From NCBI GenBank assembly GCA_964035795.1, contig OZ038322.1, forward strand, positions 10,308,038 to 10,372,037: DNA of 64,000 nucleotides, given 5' to 3'. The notes under the pieces are model-generated. The model did not search any database and was not told the origin of the DNA. It was given only the letters and a program-made list of their open reading frames with translations. Shown here one piece after another: positions 53,727 to 64,000 of this stretch; the first letter of the stretch is position 1, and each line of letters starts with the position of its first letter. The translations under genes were made by a program, and so were the position numbers. Source of the stretch: Pterobdella sp. o SKG-2022. Its lineage: Eukaryota; Annelida; Clitellata; Hirudinida; Piscicolidae.

Positions 53727-56700
53727 TCAATGTGGTTCCAAGTCTCTGTTTGAGCATCTGATGGTTCGATTTGAAGCGTCTTTGAATCGCATTTCAAACT
53801 TCCCTTTTGTTTTTCTAGGTTTAGCTTTTTCTATTTTAACATTAGTAGGTTGGGGTGAATTCAAAGAGGAAGATAATTTTATTTCTAAATTGCGTTTTAT
53901 TTTTTCATATTCATCGGCTTTTGTAGAGGTTTTGGACAATTGGAAATCACTTGAATTTGATGATGCTTCTATAGTCCTTAATTCTTCCTTATTATCGATT
54001 ATTTTTGAATTTTTGTTGTTATTTTGATTCAATGATAAATTCCCATTAATTTTATCATCAAAATTTACAGAATTATCGAATAACTTAAGCGGCGTTTCTA
54101 TGGATTTTTCGTCGTTTTCATTACTGAAAAAAATGACACGTAACAATTCTTCACACAGTTCCAAACTCATAAATGGTTTTGTGTTTTCAGTTTCAATTCC
54201 ATTTTGTAAAATATCTTTTTGCTGTTCATTTTTAAAGCAAACTCCATCTTCATTTCCACTTTGGCTCATTGTCGAACATTTGAATTTTTTACATGGAAAC
54301 AAGTTATTTTCATTATACAAATTGTGTTTTGATTTAAAGCCTAAATTATCGAAATCTTTCGTCAGTTCGGAAACTTTGATGCTTTCACTTTTTGAAACTT
54401 CATGATTACTATTTTCATTGTTAGAGTAAATTTTTTCAGAAATGTCGACTTCTACTTTGTCTTTTTCTAAAAATGTATCTGAATACTGGAGTGGGGGTAA
54501 AAAAAAAAATTTACGTGTTTTAAAATCGTTTTCAGTAATCAAATTATTTTTTTGATTGGTTTCTGTTTGATTTTTAACAGAATCTTTTTCTTTGATTTCA
54601 TCTAACTGAGACATGTTTAGCGCATTGAGAGATGTAAAATCATTATTCAAAGCCATGTCAGAAGGTTCATTAGTTGTTTCAGTGTTGTCAACGAACGATG
54701 TCTCGTTCTCATTTTCTTGAATGGCTTCTATTTGCATAAGAGACATGCGACAGTTTTTAGGCATGCTTAATTGCTTTTGATATGCCAACTTTTTAAAATA
54801 GTTTTTTGAATAATTACCGACAAGATTTTCTTTTCCGTTTTCTAGAGAAATACCACTAAAGTTTTTAACATAATTTGACGATTTTTCAAGATTTGTATAT
54901 GGCACAGAGTTTCCCCTAACAAATTTTTTCCGTTTTTCATTCGTTAAAAGTGAATTTCTGAAAAAGTTTTTGCAGCTTAAAGAGCTATCAAAAGTTTCGT
55001 TGTTCGGATCTTGCAAAATTTTTTGTTTAATCTGCTCTAGCTCTGAACATTTAAAGTCAAAACAAAAAATAGATGAAGTCGATGGTGTAGATAAATCTGA
55101 AAACAAAGATGAAAAAGTGTTGGAAGAAGATATTGAAGAAGTTGATTGGAGAGAAGAAGACTCTGTACTCAAGTCTGAATTACGATTCATAAGGCCTTTG
55201 TAACTATAACACCTATTGTAGTTTTTTCTTCTTCGTCTTTCATTATCTCTTATGATATTTTTAAAACTTAACGATTTAGAGAGAACTTTAGTGCTAGACT
55301 TCGATTTTAAGCTCACACTTGAATTACTAAAAGTGTCGTTTTGTTCGTCATCAGATTCAGCCAATAAACGTTCAGTTTCTACGTCTTTTTGAGTTTCAAA
55401 AAGTTTTTTTATAGAATTTAATTCATTGTTAGCGTATTTTTCTTGACAATCTCCAGTTAATTCAACATCATTTTGAGGTTGAAAAAGTTTATCCTCAATT
55501 GTAGTGAATTTTTCTTGGAAATTACAAGGTATTTCTTTGAGTTTTATAGAAGGTTCTTTGATTCTCAGGTCTTCTTCACGTTTTACATCATCTTTTTTTG
55601 AGGTCAACAAACTGCCATTTTCATTCAGCTTCATAGATTCAGCATTTTCACAATTGAAAGATGCATTTGGATGTTCAGTATATATGGGATCATCGGTGGA
55701 AAAACTTTCTTTTCTCGGAAAATCCTCATCTGCAGAAAACCTTGAAACAGAGTTTTTAGAATTTCTTTTAGCGAAAGCGTTAGTCCTTTTGAGACTGGAA
55801 AGACGTTGTTGCTGTTGTTGTTGCTCTTGTCTATCTCTCATTATATCACTCAAATCTTTCAACATTTCGTCATACTTATCATTTTGTTGAGAAATAATAT
55901 TTTCTTTAATATTCTGTTTGTTCTCTTGGTCATTAGAAATACCAGAAAAAGGTTTTGATATTTCAGAATAGGAATCACTATTGTATTGGATGCTATTATT
56001 TTGACTTTCATTTTTTTTATCACTAAAATCTAAATTTTCTTTGAAATCACTATTAATTGACAAGTTCAAATCCTCAAAATTGTTTCTTATTTCTGAGAGA
56101 CTTTTAGGTGTAGATGTTAAGTTATTATTGTGAACAGTATTAAATTTATTTTCTTTAAAGTTATTTGAATAGTTTTTAAGTTTAATCTGATTCTTGGTGA
56201 TTGGCTCAATTTTGGAATGTATGAACAAGCTTGAGATGGCATGTGGTGATTGATTATAAGCTAAGGATTGCAGTTGAACATGTCGATAACCTTGAAAACA
56301 ATGAATAATTAAAAAATTTTTGAAATTGAATTTTAATCTAAGCTACCTTGTTTGAGACAAGGAATATAGATGATTGCATGATTGGTTTTTTGGTCAGTAT
56401 TACTATCCACCACAACAAATCTCACAAAAGACATTTCCATGAAACTTAACTGTTAAAAAATCGCCTCATTTATTATAAGATAAACTAACCACAATGAAAA
56501 ATAATGATTTAAATAGTCCACAGATAATGGTGAATTATCATACTCTGAAGATAAATTGATGATTCCAAATGGGGTTTGATGCATTTTTGTCAACTGGTCT
56601 ACTTTTTAGTTTGCCACAATCTTTAGGACAACCCAATACGTTTACTTCTACCTGTTGAATCATTTATTCTTACACAAACTAGTGTTTACTTTAATTTATT

Positions 56701-59700
56701 TGTTCTTTATGTTGTTATGTGATAGCAAATGCATAAAAATGTTCAAAACTCACCTGGGGACTAGCGTTATTGTTGTTTGGGCAAACTAGTTGACCAGAAA
56801 TCACCTTATTTGAAATAATGAACTATTTAATTTTTTTCGGCAAAATATTTATAAAAACTCAAATATAGATATTAAAATTATATAAAAATATATGATAAGG
56901 TTTTCCTTATCTATAATATTATCTCAATTTTGAATAAGTGTTTTTCAAAATTTCTGATAAGTTATTGAACAAAATTCAAGTTTAAAATCAAATATTTTTG
57001 AAGATAAATTCAAAAAACTCACTTTAATAGTTAACAAAAATTCTTGCTGGGCATCCAGGCTGCCGACAGAATTGTAAAAATTAGACGTTGAAATGTTTCT
57101 CGTGAGTGGATTGAAGCTTGAAAACAATGGATTAGCATCATCCCACAGAAGTGATGGCTTCAACACATACCCTACATTGTCGGTGGTCTCAAAAAGAGCC
57201 GTATTTAATTGCATTGGAAGGCCTGGCAATGGTTGAGTTTTTGATTAATTTATCATTTTTATTAGAAGTATTTAAATTCAATTGTTTTGTGTAAAATGTG
57301 CCACTGTAATGATATTAGCTTGGATTCAGTTTACTCTACATTTTAAAAATCACTTACGTTCATTACATTATTTATCTTAATAAAAATTTCTTTGAGTTTT
57401 ATTGAAACTTAGCAAACATCATAGTTAAAAACATGATAACTAAAAACACATAAACTACATTACCATCTGTTTGGTGATTGAGAGCCGCCATCTGAATACC
57501 TACTATCCACGCGGAGATGGGGTTAAAATTAGATGAATCGATGCGTTTGCCTGCTGGGTACATGCGCACAAATTGACCGCTAGAATGCGTGTTAGATTAA
57601 CCCATCGTTCCCCAAAGTTAGGGGAGATTTTGGAATAGTTAAGAAAAATTCAATAGATTTTAAATTTGAAATTAATTTACTAATGGATTAAATTGGAAAG
57701 GATATCGTATGAATTTGATGGTGTGCCTCTGTGAGATGGACTTGGCTTGATTTTCGCTGAGAGATGAGATGGGATAAGCCGTAAACTTTTTGCTGTTTGC
57801 AGACGACATTGCTATGGCAGCTTTTCAGTTGCAATAATAGTTTTTTAAATTTATAAATTTTCAATGCTTTAAAAAATCTATGACAAAATGAAACTACTTT
57901 TGAATTTAATGGCTTGTGTGAGAACCACGAGATCTGACAGCTCTTTTGCAACCAATACTTTTTCTTTCTTTTTTTTATACTTATTTGTTTTAGGACTATT
58001 GGTTTTGCCAATGTTCTCTGATTGGGCATTTGCACCTTTGTTGCTTTTGCTTAGCGTTGAGGGGTCTATGGGAGGCTTCTTGCAGACTTTGTTCTTCTCA
58101 ATGTAGCATGAAAAAATTTCTTGCAACCTTAATCAAAATTAATGAAACGATTAAAAAATGAAAGTATTAAAGTTTGAAATAATAAAATCATTTTAATGAA
58201 CTAACAGTGAGTTCGACTTCAGAGCATCCTCTTCCTTCTTGGTGAGTTGGTTTAAGTAAATTAGATTGCTGTCACTTATAATGTTCTTATCGGCACTTTT
58301 CTTCTTGCAGTTTGGAAGTTTCAACGTGAGATATTTCTTAGATGTGTAAGTAGAATTGTTTTTTTTGTTATAATTATTAATGTTAGTTATAATTTTCTCA
58401 TTTTTGTTTTCGTTTAGCATCAAATCTTCGCAAGAAATGCTTTCTTTTTTATGAGATTTTTTCATATTAGTTTCACTGTCACTAAATCTATCACTGCTAT
58501 TTATACTATTTTTAGATGAACTCAATGCTCTCAAATCCTCCGAAAAAGAATCAAAATTTTGATAAGTTTGTATTGAAGAAGTATTTGCCTCTGATGGTTT
58601 CAAAAAGAGGTTTATTAAAAAAATCTATTAAATTTTATCATATAATTTTGAGTAAATAATTGAAACCTGAATCCGTCTCATACTCATCATCATCTTCTTC
58701 CTCGTAGTCACTAGGCATTGGCATTGGTGACCAACTGGTTTGCTATATAAACAAATTTTAATGTAAATTTAAATTATTATTGAGATTAATGTATCTTTAT
58801 TATTTACTTACATTTTAATGCTATTTAGCCAAAAATTAAGTTATGCAACGTCTAGTTTTTGTGTAGTTATAATTGCGTTTTGTTAATTTAAAAAGAAAAT
58901 TTTTTTATATACCCTTTCAGTTTTTCCTTGTTTTTCGGAATCAGAAAAATTTTTTTCTTCTTTGGCAGAAACATTTTTTAGTTTTTTGTTTTTGATCAAT
59001 ATTTTATACTGAAGTTCTCTTAATGTGGGGTTGTCACTTTGAATATCATCATTTTTCATCAATTTATCTCCTAGAACGTCCTATAAGTTAAAATTTATGA
59101 AACATAACAATATTCTACCAATATAATAAAAGACTTCAACTTCTAATTGAACGCACCACAAAAAGTTTTGCCATTGTTTGTTGTTGTGCCAGGGAACAAT
59201 GGTTTTCGATGGAGAGAATGACTGGTAAAGAGCTTGTAACGAAAGCCGTTTTTGAAATAGAAACCAAAACATCCTATAAAAAATAAATTTTTAACTTTTT
59301 AAAAATAAAATGAATTCTAAAAGAAAGATCAAAATTTTTAAATAGTAAAGCATGGAATGCAAATTCACAAAAATTTATTAATTCTAATGACGAGTAAGAG
59401 CATTAAAAATTAATTATCAATCAAAGAAACACTTGTTCAATATAATTTATTTCAAATATGTCTATGAAAAATTAAAATTAAAATATCATAAAAATTAAAT
59501 GAGAAAGACACTTAAAATTTGGTAAATTAAATAATTTTAAAAACTACAACAATCGCCAACGCTCACAACAACTCAGCTTGAACACCTTGAAGGAGATTTT
59601 TGAGGTGAGTGTATAGCCGTGGTAAATGCTTGGTTGTCCATCATCACCATCCCAGCAATCCAACTCCACACATCTGCATCCCTTGAGTAACACCTAGGTA

Positions 59701-62700
59701 GTTGAGTTATTATGAAATATTTTTATATTCTTTCAATGATCAAAGAACAACACTTCAAATAACAGAAATTGAAATAAAGTTACTCATATAGAGTTGTTTA
59801 TATGAGTTTATGAAAGAATATATAAAATAGCTAAAATTTCATCAAAGGCTCATAATAAGATTTAAGTAATTAAAATTCTACCTATATTTATTTTGCAATG
59901 AGCATATATATTTCTATACGCCATTGCTATAATGATACCTGAGCGTATAAGTCCGGAGATGCCTCTCCCTTGAGCTGGTGATTAGTGAGGTACGTGTTGT
60001 GCGAAGAGTTTATATAGTAGCGCGTCAGAGGTTGGTCTAGATCCTTAATGTTTTAAGCGTTTATCAAAATGTTAATTGATTTTTGTTTAAGTTGTTTTTT
60101 ACTAGCTGTAAGGGCTGGGTGGCGTAATTTAAGGGGTGGTGGAGGAAGCGACAAAAGCCCTCAAAACTCAACCTGTTGTTCTTCCTCATGTATCTGCTCG
60201 GTTCTTGTTTCTGCCAGTGTTTAGAATTAACATTTAAATTTCTCATATTTTATCATTCAATAAGTATTGTTGAATTGAAAGCCAATTTATTTTAAACCTA
60301 TTTGTTGGCATATTTAAAAAAGCATGCTCAATATTAATCTATCAAGCAAAGTAAATCTTAGTTATATAAATATTTGAACGTACTTCAAATTTGAATGTAA
60401 AAAACAAAACAGCTTACTTGAATAATTGAATGAGCTAACTGTATATAATCTTCACAAATTTCTTTCTGTTCTACTGCTAGGAACCACGCAAGCTGTTGAG
60501 TGTCGATCCAGCCATCAATGACCGATAAGGAGCCAGTGCTGTTGTGAACGATGCTCGATGCCGCCACAGCAGTATGTAATTCGTGGTTCGAAAGATTGAA
60601 AGCGTTTTTAAAATGGTTAGTAAAAAACAAATCGTTTGGAAAAAGTCTTGAATAGTTTTTAAGGTTTAAAATCTGTAGAGACGATAAGTTACGCGCTCGT
60701 AAGTTGTTCGACTGGAATGCTTTAAAATCGGAATCAAAATTTTGAATGCTTTTGAGTCGTTCAAACAGTTGTGCTAGATCTTTCCTTGAACAAATGATGA
60801 AACAATAATGCAAATCAAACAAATCTGAAAAGTTTAAAATGACGTTTTCATTAGGCGGGCTTAAACCCTGGATAGAATTTTCAGTAGAAGACGAATCAAA
60901 ATGCGTTTCTTGAGAGATTAAATGCGGAGAAGATGATAGTTTTCTTGGGGTCAAACCTGGGTCTCTTTTTGTTCGAGCTGCAATGACACAGTAAACAACA
61001 CTTCTGAGGTTTTTGCATTGCTCCTGGGACTTCTTCATACGATATCCTCGCTAAATATGTCATAGTTTATTTATTAGTTTAATATTTATATATAAAAAAT
61101 TTATAATTTAAAATTTTTAAGATAAAATTTTCTAGTGTTTTTAAGTTTCCGTTAAAGATGAATTAATTTTTAATTCTTTATTTATCAAGCACATCAATGA
61201 TTGTTTACACTTGAAAAACCGGCAATTATATCCCTAAAAGTAATTATTTTTGGTGACGGTTTCGTAATTACCATTTAGATATTCAATACTTGTACAGAAA
61301 AAGATGAACTATAAGAATTATGAAGTCTATGAAATTAATATTAGAATTCATTATCTCATTTCAAACCATTTCCTCAACAGAGGATAAATAATGTAAACAT
61401 AAAATTAAAAATCCTTGTGTAAAATTTCATCATTTAACGTTTGTCAATTATTCTAATAAATTTACTCTACTTTACTGTGTGAACATCATTGTGTTGCATT
61501 TTAATAGAAGAATGCGCTGATTAAATAATACAAGTAAACTTTAATTTACTTTTGAATTGTACAGATTTGTCAAAGCCGAAAGATTTGACCAGTTTCTTCC
61601 TCCTAAAAGCTTATGAAGTTTAAAATAATAATGAAAGAATTTGAAGTGGGTTGATTAATAAATTATTTCAAAAGCTTTCATGCCTACCTGAATGGCTTTG
61701 AAAACAGAAGTGCTTGTTAGTGCTTGTTTGAGCACCGAAAAACATGATAAAGGAGGTTTACAAGTGGAAATTGATTGTTTTATAAAAGCAAAAGAACAAG
61801 GAAATGACGGTGAGTTGATTTGCAGTTGGGAGTAAACATCTGAGAGCCAAGTGAGTCTACTGGAGGGAAATCCTGGTTTTTTGAGCCTTCGGTAGTTCAG
61901 CATCAACTGAATTTTAATTTAATTTAAAAATTTATTCAAATGAATTCAACTTGTTTAATGCATACTTGTGAAAGACACATATAAAAAATATGTGCTGACT
62001 TCTCTGGCATTTGGAAATGAATAATTTTGATATCCGCTACACTGTTTGACATGTGTATAGAAATGGTTGTGTTACAAGCACTGCCGGGCTGGGAACCATT
62101 AGGGGTTTTTTGCCTTGATATATAAATCTCAGTTATTAAATCGACATTCGTGAAGCCTTCCATATTGTTTTCACTGATGAAATATTGACTGTTCGTTTTC
62201 TTGAGATTTAAAAGCGATAATGGAATATGGCTTTTAATTATATTAGTTTTGCTATGCTGCAAAGTTTCATCTGCTTGCTTACAAGAAGACCAGTATAAAG
62301 TTCTATGTCTGTTACCTAATACCACTAACACGTTGTCAGAGTAAGGAAAGTTTTGCTTTCCAACCCTGGCACACACACCTATTTGCATCAAGCAAGAACA
62401 TAACATACTTAAGCCTTCGGTGTATTCTGGAAGCAAAAATCCTTTATGATTTATTTGTTTCAAATTCTTTAGAAACATTTTGAGATTTTTTTCATAAAAT
62501 TGTGAAATGTTTTTTTCGTTATGAGATCCTTTGAAACTTGTCGTCTCCAATATCATTGAGTTTGAAATGTAACCGATTTTTATATCAGTGTTGAAAAAAT
62601 TTTCTTTTAGCCATTGGTCTACCGTTAACACATTCCAAAAAGTATCACTATTAGCATTATTAGTGGAGGCATAATAGTTATTGTTGTAAACTCTTTTAAG

Positions 62701-64000
62701 CACTTTGAGAATATAAGTCAATTTTTTCTTTTGCTTCGATCCACATAAATCAAGATATGTTTCTACTAGCTGGAAATACATTTTTATGAATTTTCATATA
62801 AATTGTTCAACAAAATATAAATATACATTTATTTATTAAAAGTTTTTAAAAAAATAATAGAAAACATACATTTGTATCTAGCTCATTGGTGTTTTTAACA
62901 TCGTTTCCAATTGAAACGAGTTCTTCATCACTTTTACCGCTGTTTTCTTCTTCGGAGTTAACGGATTCTTGTGATTTACAAAAGCCAAAATACTCGTTTT
63001 GGAGTTTGTGCCCGTTATCATCATCTGCGTCAAGATCTTCATTGAATGTTGAATCAACCTCATCATCATTTTCAACACAACTACAATAAATTTCGTGCAG
63101 TACTTTCCCTGTAAACAAAACTGCATGCGTAGATGTCTCCATAAGAAGTGGTATCTCATGAATATTCATAGTGAATAAATAATCAGTGTAAGTTTGTAGT
63201 GTATGCATTTCTGGATCTTTTAACGATAACCAAAAAGCCTGTAATGCTTTAGACCTGATGAGTAATCAAAATACAATTATCTTACAAATATCAAAGTTTC
63301 AAACAGCATGGGGCATTATAAAAAATGATACGCATTAATTTTCAAAGAATCACCCACCTGAGGCCAGAAAGAATGGCAGCGGCAGAGTGTAGAGATGAGA
63401 GTTGAATGGAAGTTTGTATGAGTCTCAGCATGGCATTCAATACAACTTTTCTTTGTTCAAAACTCCTTTGACATGTTATGGAATCTATCGTCCATTTCTT
63501 TACCTACGTTCACATAGGCGATGACAATTAATATCATTATTTATGTTTAATACATTTATAAACAGTATTCTTTTGATAAAATGATTTTAAATCAAGAACA
63601 TTGAAAATGTAAAATGTAAAAATATATACCGATTTGTATAAATTGAGCGAGGTTTGTATGATATCTTTACCAACAAATCTGTCTTGCGTGCCATTTTTTA
63701 TGATTGTCTTAACATAATCTACATATGCAAACGGGGATTCCAGGTGAGAAAAAAGTGATAGATCGTTTTTAAGTAGTTCTAATGCCATTTCTTCAGGAAA
63801 CTCCACAAGTTTATTAAGGTTTGAGAGAAGAGGGTCGAAGTTATTAGAAAAATATCTAGCTTCACTATCACTACATTCCAACTGCGACTCATATGCTTTG
63901 TTGAAATCGTCATTTATAATCTTTGGTGAACTATCATAAGAGGAATTTGTGAAATTGTTGTTTCGGTCATGAAAGTTAGTTTGGATAGTGAGTGGTTTTT
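53727..64000 (-). CDS. PLCE1: Phospholipase C epsilon, 5' part outside window
   Basis: This enzyme cleaves PIP2 to IP3 and DAG and, in the epsilon class, also carries a RasGEF domain. Twenty-one exons agree in phase, about 2373 residues in the window: 63630-64000, 63358-63503, 62870-63254, 61966-62769, 61688-61906, 60418-61050, 60103-60210, 59939-60043, 59586-59693, 59157-59273, 58913-59080, 58667-58742, 58206-58590, 57898-58127, 57706-57820, 57464-57588, 57023-57222, 56754-56804, 56544-56651, 56347-56449, 53727-56290. The first three carry CDC25 homology ([29 protein letters not shown]). [11 protein letters not shown] ends the EF region. The X domain has [25 protein letters not shown] and IENHCS; the Y domain has [21 protein letters not shown] and NTALFET.DN.GYVLKP; then comes C2. 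An acidic X-Y linker spans four exons. The 855-codon last exon is low-complexity, with no RA domain. One intron is AT-AC. Confidence 0.93.
55790..55835 (-). repeat. CAA/CAG run coding polyglutamine in the PLC-epsilon tail
   Basis: The plus strand shows TTGTTGCTGTTGTTGTTGC, which on the coding strand gives six or more consecutive Gln within RQEQ...RLSS. It lies in the low-complexity last exon. Confidence 0.8.
57589..57705 (-). other. PLCE1: Probable U12-type AT-AC intron in PLC-epsilon
   Basis: On the minus strand the intron starts ATATCCTTTCC, the textbook AT-AC minor-spliceosome donor, and ends TCTAACAC. Joining at these sites gives [19 protein letters not shown], aligning without gap to the usual PLC Y-domain F.RHN..Q..R.YP.G. 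The only GT donor available in the preceding exon puts the next exon out of frame. Branch-like sequences are TTTCTTAAC (57638-57646) and TCCCCTAAC (57617-57625), both farther from the acceptor than usual. Confidence 0.8.

Noticed and set aside
53713..55890. Several plus-strand frames of 75-128 codons opposite the last PLC-epsilon exon.
   Set aside because: They are shadows of the 855-codon low-complexity exon, whose frame continues the C2 domain without a break.
59081..59272. A 63-codon minus-strand frame beginning [10 protein letters not shown].
   Set aside because: Another frame of the same DNA encodes the PLC X-domain piece ending [14 protein letters not shown], which fits splice phases on both sides.

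Overview
This is eukaryotic, animal-type nuclear DNA. It is strongly AT-rich, uses the standard code, and its genes are split by many GT-AG introns, so most real genes are far longer than any single open frame. I rebuilt the genes by hand from splice sites, reading-phase agreement and recalled family conservation; no alignment was run. The gene set (CISD2, CAP, Rubicon, nucleolin, GlcAT-I, MEIOC, MCM6, LPAAT, PLC-epsilon), an apparent U12 AT-AC intron and several LINE families point to an invertebrate metazoan that keeps minor splicing. I cannot place the phylum.

Layout, left to right. An ARHGAP11-like RhoGAP gene (minus, running off the left edge) shares a 290-bp divergent promoter with a CISD2-like [2Fe-2S] protein gene (plus). 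After 2.6 kb without genes comes CAP (plus), which carries a deleted RTE-like LINE in intron 7. It converges on a complete 23-exon Rubicon gene (minus) that carries another decayed LINE. Rubicon is head to head, 111 bp apart, with a nucleolin-like gene (plus), followed 136 bp later by GlcAT-I/B3GAT3 (plus). GlcAT-I converges, with only 44 bp between stop codons, on an unidentified two-pass membrane protein gene (minus). Next come a divergent MEIOC-like gene (minus) and MCM6 (minus, 19 exons, with a LINE, an RTE fragment, a foldback and SINE-like motifs in its introns and an E2F-type site upstream). After a LINE relic there is an AGPAT1-like acyltransferase (minus), then about 5 kb without genes that holds a large foldback. 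A seven-exon gene (plus) encodes a protein resembling the ETX/MTX2 aerolysin-like pore-forming family. The right end is a PLC-epsilon gene (minus, 5' end outside the window) whose last exon encodes a very long low-complexity tail in place of the expected Ras-association domains.

These genes do not form one pathway. Two themes recur: cell-cycle and replication genes (MCM6, ARHGAP11, the meiotic MEIOC), and lipid or membrane signalling (PLC-epsilon, LPAAT, Rubicon). The most unusual items are the aerolysin-like gene, the PLC-epsilon tail with its AT-AC intron, the divergent MEIOC, the repeated phase-1 acidic exons of nucleolin, and several foldback repeat families.
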